From positions 1 to 40,560 of the forward strand of contig JAJDNK010000290.1 of NCBI GenBank assembly GCA_022340715.1: DNA of 40,560 nt. The letters run 5' to 3'. This document shows, piece after piece, positions 7,188 through 16,423 of the stretch. Within the stretch, counting starts at the first letter, position 1. Each line of letters opens with the position of its first letter. The notes beneath the pieces were generated by a model. That model was not told where the DNA came from. It saw only the letters and a program-made list of their open reading frames with translations, and made no database searches. The translations under genes were made by a program, and so were the position numbers. Source of the DNA: a bacterium BMS3Abin03. GTDB lineage: Bacteria; Bacteroidota; Ignavibacteria; Ignavibacteriales; Ignavibacteriaceae.

Positions 7188-9380
7188 TTACCTTAACAAC
7201 AATAATTTCTTAACATCAACGTAACTGCCTGCCTGTAACCTGTAGAAGTAAATTCCCGTTGAAAGTTTATAAGCGTTGAACCTCACCTTATATGAACCAG
7301 CAGATTTTTCACCATCAACAAGATTCGCTACTTCACTACCACGAACATCATAAACTTTTAGCGATACAAATTCACGTTCAGGTATTTCAAATTCAATTGT
7401 TGTTACCGGGTTAAATGGATTAGGATAATTCTGCCTGAGTTTGTACGATAATTTTTTATTGAACTCATTTATATCATTAATATTCTTAATGGTATCGGCT
7501 TTACCTTTAAGTGCCATAACCTGAGCAATTCTGCTTGTATCGGTATCCGATCGTATATGTAGAACATCTTTGAATTCCCCATATTTATCCGGAATAAAAT
7601 TTACACTAATTGGAGTTGATCCCAAAGGTGGAATGATAAAAGGCAGCGAATCCAATGTAACACTAAAAACAGAATCGGTATTATAGAATCCTGTTATATT
7701 TAATGAATCGGATGAGTTATTAATTATTTCAATAATAGAAGATAAGGTATCACCGACATAAACAGAATCAAAAAACAGTGAGTCAGGATTTGTTACAAAC
7801 AGATTTGTTTTCCAGGGAAATTTAAATGCCCGGTAGCTAAGGGCACTATCCTGTAAAGAAAGTTCCAACTCAACTGTACCGTCTCCATTGATTTCTGTTA
7901 TTGCACGCGGATCCGTAAAACTCCATCCCCAACCAATTATTTTACTATCATTCGAAAGTTCCTGAACATTTCCCATCGCAAAAGAAAATGTTCCCGGATC
8001 ATGTTGATAATCCCATATCAGTTCTGCTGTTGTATCTATTTGATCAAGACGATACTCAAGTCCCCTTGAGACAGAGGGAATGTGGAGATTACCGTTATCG
8101 AAAAGGCTATAATTTCCGTTAACCAACAATCTTATATGATGCTGATGAGAAAATGTAATTGGATCATTTATAAATGTGAATTGATTGTTTTTTGATTTTG
8201 CACCTCCCCACCTCCAGATAATATCTCCGGTTTGTCTGTCTATTTTTGTTATCTCATCCATATGTCTGCATGAAATCAGCAGATTACTATCAGCATCTAC
8301 TTCAATTGCATTGCCATGAACGTAATCAATATAAGATGCGGTTAAATTTATATCTTCAGTTGCATCGGTAATTTTAAAGTGATCCCAACTTCGCCACTGA
8401 AAAATCACATTCTTACCGGAGTCAATTTCCTGCACAATTAATCCAGTAACAAGTGCGTTCGGATTTCCGCCATTAACAATTGTATCCATTCTCACACGCT
8501 GATTATCATAAGCCTGTAACAATGCATGCCCGTTTGGTAAAAGTCTTAATTCATGAATATCAGTCTCATATCCATTTCCTGTATAAAAAGTATCAACAAT
8601 TGAATAAGATGAGTCCATTGCGTAAAACTTAGAAGTTTCCAGATCATAATAAGTAAGCAATCCATTTGGCTGAATTTTCCAGTCGGCTTTAACACCATGA
8701 GTTCTTTTATAAAATACCGGTATCCCGGTGTTATCAAGAATTAATAAATAACCTATATTTTGTGACGGGTAATAGAATGGTGCAAGAAAATAATATCCTG
8801 GTGAAGGATTGTTGGAAGTTACAATTGTAGTGATTGGAAAATCAGGAGGATATTCATTTGGTTTCCCATTAATAATAATATTACTTCCTTTAACAGAACG
8901 ATGCTGCTTTTCTATATCTTCTATTCCCAATCTTTCACTTATGTTTATGCTTTTGTTAAGTGAAGGGTCACTTTCACTGATTTTAAACTGAAAGCTAAAA
9001 TCAGGAAGTTTATCGCCGTTACTCATATATATTCCTCCATTGAAATTAAAGTAAACTGTTTCACCACACCTAAACTTTTTTTCAGGATAAATAATAACGG
9101 TTTTGCCATCATCTACAAGTTTAATTCTAAATTGATGATCACCACTTTTTGATCCGGTTATCCTGATTTTATTGAAAGACAAAGTAGGGGAATCAATTAA
9201 ATTTCCCTCTCTAATTATAATATTAGTTTCCGGCCTGTTCATCGAAGAACCCGGTACAGGAGAAATATATTGATACTTCTGTATACTTGTGTTTTGAGAA
9301 AACAGAGATGTTGAAACAAAAGAGAATATAATCAAACATTTAATAATTATTTCAAAAGAGATAATTTTAAGAATATACAT
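7188..9380 (-). CDS. Arylsulfotransferase-like secreted protein with type IX sorting domain (copy 2)
   Basis: This 730-residue protein starts at ATG 9380. A signal peptide (about 1-28) is followed by an Ig-like/Big_5-type region (about 35-135). A beta-propeller arylsulfotransferase (ASST, PF14269-like) domain spans about 170-540, with histidine-rich motifs DYVHGNAIEV, SCRHMDEI and FSHQHHIRLL and a repeated IWRWGG-type strand. An Ig-like HYDIN/ASPM-type domain covers about 545-640. The end is a type IX secretion type A sorting domain with QNYPNPFNP, VYDVRGSEV, GIYFYRL and a terminal KKLLLLR. Family members transfer sulfuryl groups between aryl sulfates and phenols; substrate and direction cannot be inferred here. 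It lies 26 bases after a highly similar gene, so the pair is a tandem duplication and probably cotranscribed. The sorting domain predicts export to the surface or medium. Confidence 0.88.
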   Translation of the reverse strand: MYILKIISFEIIIKCLIIFSFVSTSLFSQNTSIQKYQYISPVPGSSMNRPETNIIIREGNLIDSPTLSFNKIRITGSKSGDHQFRIKLVDDGKTVIIYPEKKFRCGETVYFNFNGGIYMSNGDKLPDFSFQFKISESDPSLNKSINISERLGIEDIEKQHRSVKGSNIIINGKPNEYPPDFPITTIVTSNNPSPGYYFLAPFYYPSQNIGYLLILDNTGIPVFYKRTHGVKADWKIQPNGLLTYYDLETSKFYAMDSSYSIVDTFYTGNGYETDIHELRLLPNGHALLQAYDNQRVRMDTIVNGGNPNALVTGLIVQEIDSGKNVIFQWRSWDHFKITDATEDINLTASYIDYVHGNAIEVDADSNLLISCRHMDEITKIDRQTGDIIWRWGGAKSKNNQFTFINDPITFSHQHHIRLLVNGNYSLFDNGNLHIPSVSRGLEYRLDQIDTTAELIWDYQHDPGTFSFAMGNVQELSNDSKIIGWGWSFTDPRAITEINGDGTVELELSLQDSALSYRAFKFPWKTNLFVTNPDSLFFDSVYVGDTLSSIIEIINNSSDSLNITGFYNTDSVFSVTLDSLPFIIPPLGSTPISVNFIPDKYGEFKDVLHIRSDTDTSRIAQVMALKGKADTIKNINDINEFNKKLSYKLRQNYPNPFNPVTTIEFEIPEREFVSLKVYDVRGSEVANLVDGEKSAGSYKVRFNAYKLSTGIYFYRLQAGSYVDVKKLLLLR

Positions 9381-9406
9381 AATGAAATTCGGATTTTATA
9401 TCTGTT

Positions 9407-11593
9407 CTATTTTAACAACAATAATTTTTTAGTATCAATATAATCACCTGCCTGTAACCTGTAAAAGTATATTCCCGTTGAAAGTTTGGAAGCATTGAAT
9501 TTTACCTTATATGAACCGGCGGATTTTTCTCCATCAATAAGATCTGCTACTTCACTGCCTCTAACATCAAAAACTTTCAGAGAGACAAACTCCCGCTCTG
9601 GTATTTCAAACTCAATTGTTGTGACCGGATTAAATGGATTGGGATAATTCTGCTTGAGTTTGTATGATAATAAGTTGTTCATTCTTTTAACACCTGTAGT
9701 TAATGTGTCAGCATTACCTTTAAGTGTCATCACCTGTGCAACTCTACTTGTATCTGTATCCGATCGTATATGTAGAATATCTTTGAAGTCTCCATATTCA
9801 TCAGGAATAAAATTTATAGTAAAAAGTGTTGATCCAAAAGGTGGAATGATAAGTGGCAACGAATCCGTTGTAACGCTAAAAGCAGAATTTGTATTATAGA
9901 ATCCTGTTATAGTTAGCGAATCAGATGAGTTATTAATTATTTCAACAACAGCGGATGAAGTATTCCCAACATAAACAGAATCAAAAAACAATGAATCAGG
10001 ATTTGTTACAAAAAGGTTTGTTTTCCAGGGAAATTTAAAAGCACGATAGCTCAGAAAGTTATCAGGTAGTAAAAGCTCTAATGCAACTGATCCATCATCA
10101 CTTACCTCGGTAACAGCTCGCGGATCGGTGAAACTCCAGCCCCAACCAATTATACTTCTATTATTTGAAAGTCTTTGATTGCTTCCCATTGCTACAGAAT
10201 ATGTAGTGGGATTATATTGAAAACTCCATACTAACTCTGCTGTTTTATTAACCTGATCAAGATGATACTCGAGCGCCCTTGAATTGGTTGGGATGTGCAG
10301 ATTACCATTATCAAAGAGGGTATAATTTCCGTTTGGTAATAATCTTATATGATGTTGATGTGAAAATGTAACTGGATCGTTAATAAATGTAAATTGATTG
10401 TTTTTTGAACCGGTTCCGCCCCATCTCCAGATAATATTTCCGGTTTCCCTGTCTATTTTTGTTATCTCGTCCATATGTCGGCACGAAAGCAATAAATTAC
10501 CATCCGTATCAACCTCAATTGCATTGCCATGAACATAATCAATAGTAGATGAGGTTAAATTAATATCACGTGTTGCATCAGTGATCTTAAAATGATCCCA
10601 GCTACGCCATTGAAAGATTACATTCTTATCAGCATCAATTTCCTGTATAATGAGACCGTCCACAATTGTATTAGGATTACCTCCTGTAACTATCGTGTCC
10701 ATCCTAACTGATTGTCTATCGTTGGCAATTAATAATACATGGCCATTCTGCAATATCCTTAATTCATGAAGATTTGTTTTGTATCCATTCCCTGCCTGTA
10801 TTGTATCAACAATCGAATAAGATGAATCCATTGCATAGAAACTGATATCTGCCAAATCAAAGAATGTAATCTGTCCATTTGGCTGAAGCTTCCAATCAAT
10901 TGTAAGTCCGTTTCGGCGTCGATAAAAAATTGGAATCCCGTTATTGTCGATAATTGTTAAATAACCAAATGGTATGAGAGATTCTAAAATTGGAGCGATG
11001 AAAAAATATCCCGGTGAAGGATTGCTGGAGTTTTTAATAGTGATAGCTGGAAAGTCTGAAGGATAATTATCTGAGTTTTGGAATGTGATTATTACACTTC
11101 TATTTTCCGGAATCTGTAATCCTATTTCGTTTCCCAGATCCAGAATCTCATCAGCATTGGTTTTAAAATTAAGGGATGGATCCGTTTCTGTAATTCTGAA
11201 TTGAAAATCAAATCCCGGAAATTCAATACCCAAGTTGCTTAATATACCATCAGAATAATAAATTTTAACAGTTTCGCCAAGACTAAATTTTGATATTGGA
11301 TTAATAAGTATTGTTTTATCATCATCAGCAAGTTTAATTATAAAAGTATGATCCCCACTTTTGGTTCCAACTAATTTAAAACTCTCAGAAGACAAAGATT
11401 GAGGATTAATAAAACTCCCTTGCCTGATTATAATATTTGTCTCGGGCATATTCATTGAAGAATTAGGAACCGGAGAAATATACTGATACTTCTTCAAGCC
11501 AGAATTTTGGGCAAATTGAAATTGTGAAATGAATAGAATTATCAATAAACATTTCAATAATGATATAAAAAAAGAAGGTTTCAAAATTCCCAC
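9407..11593 (-). CDS. Arylsulfotransferase-like secreted protein with type IX sorting domain (copy 1)
   Basis: This 728-residue protein starts with GTG at 11593 (AGGA upstream). It has the same order as its downstream copy: signal peptide, Ig-like N-terminal region, ASST beta-propeller with DYVHGNAIEV, SCRHMDEI and FSHQHHIRLL, Ig-like domain, then a type IX sorting domain with QNYPNPFNP and a lysine-ended tail. Similarity to copy 2 extends over the whole length and is also evident in the DNA, for example around the 3' ends near 7540 and 9760, so duplication is fairly recent. Differences concentrate in the N-terminal 170 residues and in a few propeller loops. It could handle sulfated organic compounds, a possible external link to the sulfur metabolism encoded nearby. 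That link is speculative, since some members of this family may have lost activity. Confidence 0.88.
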   Translation of the reverse strand: MGILKPSFFISLLKCLLIILFISQFQFAQNSGLKKYQYISPVPNSSMNMPETNIIIRQGSFINPQSLSSESFKLVGTKSGDHTFIIKLADDDKTILINPISKFSLGETVKIYYSDGILSNLGIEFPGFDFQFRITETDPSLNFKTNADEILDLGNEIGLQIPENRSVIITFQNSDNYPSDFPAITIKNSSNPSPGYFFIAPILESLIPFGYLTIIDNNGIPIFYRRRNGLTIDWKLQPNGQITFFDLADISFYAMDSSYSIVDTIQAGNGYKTNLHELRILQNGHVLLIANDRQSVRMDTIVTGGNPNTIVDGLIIQEIDADKNVIFQWRSWDHFKITDATRDINLTSSTIDYVHGNAIEVDTDGNLLLSCRHMDEITKIDRETGNIIWRWGGTGSKNNQFTFINDPVTFSHQHHIRLLPNGNYTLFDNGNLHIPTNSRALEYHLDQVNKTAELVWSFQYNPTTYSVAMGSNQRLSNNRSIIGWGWSFTDPRAVTEVSDDGSVALELLLPDNFLSYRAFKFPWKTNLFVTNPDSLFFDSVYVGNTSSAVVEIINNSSDSLTITGFYNTNSAFSVTTDSLPLIIPPFGSTLFTINFIPDEYGDFKDILHIRSDTDTSRVAQVMTLKGNADTLTTGVKRMNNLLSYKLKQNYPNPFNPVTTIEFEIPEREFVSLKVFDVRGSEVADLIDGEKSAGSYKVKFNASKLSTGIYFYRLQAGDYIDTKKLLLLK

Positions 11594-11706
11594 TACAAAT
11601 CCTGATTAATAATTATGAGTGATCTTAAAGGATGTCGGTTGAACTAATTTATCTTACAATTCAATTTAATGATTTTTACTTCACGTTTGCCCGAACAAGG
11701 AAATGA

Positions 11707-12921
11707 CTATTTAATTGTATGCTCTCTTCCACAGCGTGGGCAATAAACTTTGTCTTTCTTATAGTCGGGTGGAATTTTAATCTTAACCCCACAAGGACAA
11801 TTTATAAAGGAATAATCATTCAGTTTCATTATTAAATCTCCCACATTGCGCTGGCTTTTTTTCTGAGTTAAACCGGCAAGCGGAATTCCTGTGGCTTCCC
11901 TTAATCCTAAAGGAGTTACATCTTTTAATGCGGATTGAGGAATAATCTTGGAAGTTTTTCCTTTAACCTTGTTAAATGCATTTTGATACTCTGCAAAATC
12001 GGCAGAGTGTGCAATGCCTCTTAATATTCTTATTCTTTCCGAAACTGGTGGATGGGTACTTGTAAGATCGTGAAGTTTCTCACCTTTTTTCTTTAATGGA
12101 TTGGCAATATACATTGCTGCGGTTACTTTATTTGCTTTAGGCATATCGATTGTAGACTGGGAAATTTTTTCAAGTGCAGATGCCAGGCCTTCAGGATAAC
12201 GCGTTAAACGTACTGCAGAAGCATCGGCAAGATATTCTCTCTTCCTGGATATTGCAAAGTAAAGAAGTTGAGCAGCTATGGGCCCAAGAATTGCAAATAT
12301 AATTGCGATAGCTAGGAAGATTAATTGTGCCTGCCCACTGTCTCTTGAAGAACGTGATCGGTAACGACCGCCTCCGCCAAACCAAAGACTTCGTATAAAC
12401 ACTTCCGAGATTAAAACGATTGCCCCAAGCATTATCCCGGAAACAGTCATAAATAAAATATCACGGTTAACGATGTGAGACATTTCATGTGCAATAACAC
12501 CCTGCAATTCATCCCTGTTTAATCTTCCCAGCAAACCCGCAGTAACAGCTATAGCTGTGTTATCCGGTTTTATTCCTGTTGCAAAAGCATTTGGTGCGGC
12601 GGAATCAATAATATAAATCTTGGGCATATAAGGGTGTCCGGAAGCAATTTTCATTTCTTCTACTATGTTGAACAATTGGGGATGAACCTGCTTGGTAACT
12701 TCTTTTGCACCGCTTACGGCAAGAAGAATCTTGCTGCCGCTTGAAAACGCAATTAAATAAAGGATTCCCCAGATAATGAATGCAATAACAACTCCAATTA
12801 TTCCCCCGCCATTAGGATAATAAGCACTACCCAAAATATAACCAAGAAGTACCAGTATCATACCCATGGTTATGATAAGAACCGTGGATTTACGTTTATT
12901 TGCCTGAATTAATTCCCACAT
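11707..12921 (-). CDS. M48 family (HtpX-like) zinc metalloprotease with C-terminal zinc ribbon
   Basis: This 404-residue protein has two N-terminal membrane helices (about 13-32 and 40-62). The HEMSH zinc-binding motif lies in GVIAHEMSHIVNRD, followed by further hydrophobic segments and the EYLADASAV motif with the third zinc ligand, as in HtpX-type proteases. It is longer than E. coli HtpX (293 residues). The extra C-terminal part ends in a CPCG...CPRCG zinc ribbon, probably a substrate or partner contact. HtpX-type enzymes cut misfolded membrane proteins with the active site facing the cytoplasm. It is the third gene of an apparent operon with a TFIIB-type zinc-finger protein and LemA, 21 bases after LemA; LemA and M48 proteases often occur together. 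Confidence 0.93.
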   Translation of the reverse strand: MWELIQANKRKSTVLIITMGMILVLLGYILGSAYYPNGGGIIGVVIAFIIWGILYLIAFSSGSKILLAVSGAKEVTKQVHPQLFNIVEEMKIASGHPYMPKIYIIDSAAPNAFATGIKPDNTAIAVTAGLLGRLNRDELQGVIAHEMSHIVNRDILFMTVSGIMLGAIVLISEVFIRSLWFGGGGRYRSRSSRDSGQAQLIFLAIAIIFAILGPIAAQLLYFAISRKREYLADASAVRLTRYPEGLASALEKISQSTIDMPKANKVTAAMYIANPLKKKGEKLHDLTSTHPPVSERIRILRGIAHSADFAEYQNAFNKVKGKTSKIIPQSALKDVTPLGLREATGIPLAGLTQKKSQRNVGDLIMKLNDYSFINCPCGVKIKIPPDYKKDKVYCPRCGREHTIK

Positions 12922-12942
12922 AAAATGGTTCCGGAGACAATA

Positions 12943-13497
12943 TTAAAAACTAACCTTAGGAACTTCTCTTTCAGTTGCTTCTTCTATTTCAAAGAACTCT
13001 TCTGCTTTAAAGTTGAACATTCCGGCTATAATGTTTGATGGAAACATCTGAATCTTATTATTGTAGAAAAGTACCTGGTCGTTATAATTCTGGCGCGAGA
13101 AAGATATCTTATTTTCAGTTGAGGTCAACTCTTCCTGCAAAGACAAAAAGTTTTGATTTGCTTTCAGATCAGGATAGTTTTCAACTACAAGATTAAACTT
13201 GCCAAGTGCTTTTGTTAATTCACCTTCAGCTTTTGCTTTATCTCCCACAGATTCCGCTTCAACAGCCTGGCTTCTTGCTTTGGTAATATTTTCAAGTGTG
13301 TCACGTTCATGATGCATATAACCTTTTACTGTTTCTATCAGGTTAGGAATCAGGTCGTGCCGTCTCTTAAGCTGAACATCTATTTGCGACCATGCATTTT
13401 TTACCTGGTTCCTCAGCTTTACCAGGGAGTTGTACATAGAAATCAAGAATAACGCTACAACTACTATTAGTACGATTAAAATTATAATCGCAGTCAT
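12943..13497 (-). CDS. lemA: LemA family membrane protein
   Basis: This 184-residue protein has one N-terminal membrane helix (about 2-22), then the LemA signature: a [20 protein letters not shown] segment, [20 protein letters not shown], and a long helical region with [17 protein letters not shown]. It ends in a short acidic tail. The molecular role of LemA proteins is not settled; they are associated with the envelope and often encoded beside M48 proteases, as here. The start ATG overlaps the end of the upstream zinc-finger gene by four bases, indicating translational coupling. Confidence 0.94.
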   Translation of the reverse strand: MTAIIILIVLIVVVALFLISMYNSLVKLRNQVKNAWSQIDVQLKRRHDLIPNLIETVKGYMHHERDTLENITKARSQAVEAESVGDKAKAEGELTKALGKFNLVVENYPDLKANQNFLSLQEELTSTENKISFSRQNYNDQVLFYNNKIQMFPSNIIAGMFNFKAEEFFEIEEATEREVPKVSF

Positions 13498-13904
13498 TTG
13501 TTTTCTCCATTCTGATTATTGGTTAATTTTTCACCGAATAAGTCATTCAAATGTCGGACAACCTTCTCCTCCCCGGATGAGAGTTCAATTACACTTTTTA
13601 ATTCTCCTTTATCAAACCATAAACCATGACCAGCAGGACATTTATCTATTAAGACTTCCTTATGCTCACCCACGTGAACCTTATCCATTTTTTTCTTACA
13701 AATTGGACATTTATATTTTTTTTCAGGGTAGTCTGCCTCAATTTGAAAAGAAGATAAAACTCTTTTTCTTTCATTTTCATCTTCTATTAATAATTCAAGT
13801 TCACCGCCGTCCAGCCAGATACCTTTGCAGTCAGGACAATAATCAATCTCAATTTCGTTCAATTCAAGAACGATCATTGGTTCGTTGGAAACCGGGCATA
13901 TCAT
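13494..13904 (-). CDS. Double TFIIB-type zinc-finger protein
   Basis: This 136-residue soluble protein has two copies of the zf-TFIIB-like motif. The first (about 3-40) has [10 protein letters not shown] and [20 protein letters not shown]; the second (about 66-107) has [11 protein letters not shown] and [20 protein letters not shown]. The CPxC-type pairs should bind zinc. It heads the operon with LemA and the M48 protease. Function is unknown; the cluster suggests membrane protein quality control or envelope maintenance. Confidence 0.88.
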   Translation of the reverse strand: MICPVSNEPMIVLELNEIEIDYCPDCKGIWLDGGELELLIEDENERKRVLSSFQIEADYPEKKYKCPICKKKMDKVHVGEHKEVLIDKCPAGHGLWFDKGELKSVIELSSGEEKVVRHLNDLFGEKLTNNQNGENK

Positions 13905-13990
13905 AATCTAATCCACTTCATTTTCATAAGAAACATAGTAAAAAATGCTGAAATTTTAAAAGCAAATCGGTTTTCACAGATTCCTTTCAA

Positions 13991-14842
13991 TTAAAACAGT
14001 GAATATGTAAAACCAAGCTGCAGTGCCTCTTTAATCTGTCGTTTTAATGATTGGTCTTTTTCATAAATTAATAAAAAATTAAAGTTAACATTTACATAAT
14101 CATTAACTTTTGCCGTTATAATATTATCCCATCGAACATCCCACTTATCCAGTTCATTAAATCGTGTAAATAAACGCAAATATCCATCGTAAGTCATATT
14201 CTCAAGAAATTCATATTCCACTTCAGTAACAGATTCGAGACCACTCTCAAATTTAAATTTTTCAATTTCGTCCATTGTCTCAGGATCATCGGAATATAAA
14301 GAAGCAAACTTGTCGGCAACTGTTTGTTTAAACGCAATACCAATTCTCTGCCGAATTCCTTTATCCTCATCATAAGCAAAACCGAGACCCTGGGTAAAAT
14401 AGGCTGGATCAAAGAAGTCGGCAATTTGCATTGCCGGATCGGAACCATAATTATAGCCTTTTGTTATAGCTGTTCTGAAAGTAGCATCCACATAAGGATT
14501 AACTTTCCACCCCAAGCGGTGAATAAGTACACTTTCGTAATAAATTTCATTATCATTTGTTCTATATCCCTGGTTGCCTATTTTAGATCTGCCGTAAGTT
14601 AGCTTCAGACTATTGGTCCATTTCCACGGCATTCCAATGTAATCCAATTTGAGATTAGAAAAGATTGTAAACGATAATGAATTATCCCCGCCCTGAGTCC
14701 AGTTCGAAAATGCTATCTGGCTGAGATTCAAACCAACTACACCTCCAGGTGTCCATAATGTGTCTTTCTTTTCTTCATCACTTTTAGCAGTTGTAACTGT
14801 CGAAAAAAATAGTAACAAAATAAATAAATGGATGACTTTCAT
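13991..14842 (-). CDS. DUF3078-type outer-membrane beta-barrel-like protein
   Basis: This 283-residue protein starts at ATG 14842 behind a perfect AGGAGG. A signal peptide (about 1-19) is followed by a GGVVGLNLSQIAFSNWTQGGDNSLS segment typical of DUF3078 proteins of Bacteroidota and relatives. Alternating amphipathic strands follow, ending in LQLGFTYSLF with a C-terminal phenylalanine, as in outer-membrane barrels. Its function is unknown. It stands alone, divergent from the siroheme gene at 15133. Its presence helps place the organism in the Bacteroidota-Chlorobi-Ignavibacteria group. Confidence 0.85.
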   Translation of the reverse strand: MKVIHLFILLLFFSTVTTAKSDEEKKDTLWTPGGVVGLNLSQIAFSNWTQGGDNSLSFTIFSNLKLDYIGMPWKWTNSLKLTYGRSKIGNQGYRTNDNEIYYESVLIHRLGWKVNPYVDATFRTAITKGYNYGSDPAMQIADFFDPAYFTQGLGFAYDEDKGIRQRIGIAFKQTVADKFASLYSDDPETMDEIEKFKFESGLESVTEVEYEFLENMTYDGYLRLFTRFNELDKWDVRWDNIITAKVNDYVNVNFNFLLIYEKDQSLKRQIKEALQLGFTYSLF

Positions 14843-15132
14843 TCTCTCCTCCTAATTAGAGTTATTCCAACAAATTTTGAATAAATGCTTAGAAATAGAT
14901 AAAAAACCGAGGCGATAATTTACATATAAAACTGAAGTAGTTAAATATAAATTTGACTTAAATTTTGTCATTTTTCGGTTGAATTTTATGAATCTTCTAA
15001 AAATTTTTTCAGAGAATTCAGGTTCAAATCAGCCGCAAAAATGAGAACAACACCACGATTACAGACTTCTTAATCCCTTTGTTTTTGTTTGCATTATTGA
15101 ACAATTTTACGTGTTAACAGGGAAGTAATTTT
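14843..15132. promoter_or_regulatory. Divergent intergenic region between the DUF3078 gene and the siroheme block
   Basis: These 290 bases must carry the promoter of the minus-strand DUF3078 gene and very likely one for the plus-strand block starting at 15133. I cannot fix either promoter confidently. An imperfect symmetric element TGAC-N9-GTCA lies at 14954-14970. A GGGAAG ribosome binding site precedes 15133. No gene is evident inside. Confidence 0.5.
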
Positions 15133-15792
15133 ATGAAGAAGAGCGAGAACTCCATCTTTTTTCCAATTCTTTTAAATCTTCAAAAATTCCCCTGTTTAAT
15201 AGTTGGTGGTGGGAAAGTAGCTCATCGAAAAGTTCAGTCCCTTCTAATGTTTAGTGCAAAAATCACCGTTATTTCACCTAGAATCTGTAAGCCACTTAAA
15301 GAACTTCACAAATCGAAAAAAATAAAAGTAATTACAAAATCTTATTCAAAAGAACACCTAAAAAACTTTAAAATTGTTTTCAGTACAACAAATAATAAAA
15401 AAGTTAACGAACAGGTTCGTAAGGACTGTAACAATGAAGGTGTTCTTTTAAATGTGGCAGATAATCCTTCCTTGTGTGATTTTATTTTGCCTGCAAATGT
15501 TAAACGTGGAGCTTTAACCGTATCAATTTCTTCCCAGGGAAAAGCTCCTTTTATGGTCAGCGAGTTGAAGAAAAAATCTGAACATATTTTTTCACCAGTT
15601 TATATCAACATAATGGAATTAGCAGGTGAATTCAGAAATAGATTGTTAACAAATGGAAAATTCAAATCACCCAAAAGCAAAACAAAGGCTTTCAACAAAT
15701 TTCTTATGATTGATTGGGAATTGATACTTGAACAGGAAGGGAAAAATAAAGCACATAAACATTTGCGCGAAATCCTAAAAGACTTCAAATAA
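15133..15792 (+). CDS. Precorrin-2 dehydrogenase / siroheme synthase N-domain (CysG-N/Met8-like)
   Basis: This 219-residue protein matches the N-terminal module of CysG or stand-alone Met8-like proteins. It has a Rossmann NAD motif IVGGGKVAHRKVQSLL (about 22-37), ISPRICKPL, STTNNKKVNEQV, then NVADNPSLCDFILPANVKRGALTVSISSQGKAPF. It oxidises precorrin-2 to sirohydrochlorin with NAD and, in Met8-type proteins, can also insert iron to give siroheme. Together with the CobA-HemD fusion at 16424 it covers the branch from hydroxymethylbilane to siroheme. Siroheme is the cofactor of sulfite reductases, which fits the sulfate-activation genes downstream in the window. Whether it also chelates iron is unclear; no separate chelatase gene is visible. 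Confidence 0.93.
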   Translation: MKKSENSIFFPILLNLQKFPCLIVGGGKVAHRKVQSLLMFSAKITVISPRICKPLKELHKSKKIKVITKSYSKEHLKNFKIVFSTTNNKKVNEQVRKDCNNEGVLLNVADNPSLCDFILPANVKRGALTVSISSQGKAPFMVSELKKKSEHIFSPVYINIMELAGEFRNRLLTNGKFKSPKSKTKAFNKFLMIDWELILEQEGKNKAHKHLREILKDFK

Positions 15793-15816
15793 TTGTTGGT
15801 TCTTTGAGATGTAAAA

Positions 15817-16404
15817 ATGAGAGAATTCCAAAAGACTTTAAAAAACAGAGTAATATTTTCTTTCGTTGTAATTATTATTCTAATTCTTATTAGCGGTATA
15901 CTCGGCTGGTTTCTTACGAAACAAGTAGAAAGAAGCGATAGCATTATAGAAACCGTTCATAAATTTAAAGAAGATGAACTTCAGTTAAGAAGAGAAGAAA
16001 AGAATCTTATTATCAGAGGTTATTCACAACAGAGATTGGAAAGATGGCAAATTGCTAAAGAAGATTTTAACCAGCGCTTTGGCGAACTGGTAGGGATGGG
16101 TGCATTATCCAAAGATGAGATTAAAAAATTAAAAGCTAATATCTCTGAAATGTCCAAAACATACAATCAGTTTTTCCATGATATTCAAAATCACAAACTA
16201 AGTAATGATGAAATTACACAATACGATGATCATTTTAAAAAGCTAGGCAGAGGTTCTCTGGTTATAATAGAGAATATCTTAAAAAATGAAATGAAAAATT
16301 CAACAAAGGTTAATTCAAGAACCGATGTGCTTATAATAATATTCTCCATTGTGTTTGTTTTAATTGCTGCCTTTTTAGTAGTGAACGTGTTAAAAAATTT
16401 ATAA
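15817..16404 (+). CDS. Orphan membrane sensor protein, two TM helices around a helical periplasmic domain
   Basis: This 195-residue protein has TM1 at about 12-33, a mostly helical periplasmic segment of about 135 residues, and TM2 at about 173-192 ending right after the membrane. The segment LQLRREEKNLIIRGY resembles the four-helix-bundle sensor of the kinase at 27282-28829 (LEARRFEKNYLLYG). There is no HAMP, kinase or methyl-accepting domain, so it is a sensor without output. It lies 24 bases after the siroheme synthase gene and 19 before cobA-hemD, an unexpected insertion in a biosynthetic operon. It may be an accessory subunit that pairs with a kinase elsewhere. Function is unknown. Confidence 0.85.
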   Translation: MREFQKTLKNRVIFSFVVIIILILISGILGWFLTKQVERSDSIIETVHKFKEDELQLRREEKNLIIRGYSQQRLERWQIAKEDFNQRFGELVGMGALSKDEIKKLKANISEMSKTYNQFFHDIQNHKLSNDEITQYDDHFKKLGRGSLVIIENILKNEMKNSTKVNSRTDVLIIIFSIVFVLIAAFLVVNVLKNL

Positions 16405-16423
16405 CAATTTGAGTTTATTCAAA

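Noticed and set aside
13430-13906. Plus-strand open frame of 158 codons
   Set aside because: It is antisense to the lemA and zinc-finger genes and has no recognisable features.
14954-14970. TGAC-N9-GTCA element as a named CRP/FNR-type site
   Set aside because: The arms are only four bases and no specific regulator consensus can be matched with confidence.
16409-16423. TTG at 16409 as the start of cobA-hemD
   Set aside because: ATG at 16424 fits the normal SUMT N-terminus; the extra five residues add nothing and no ribosome site favours the TTG.
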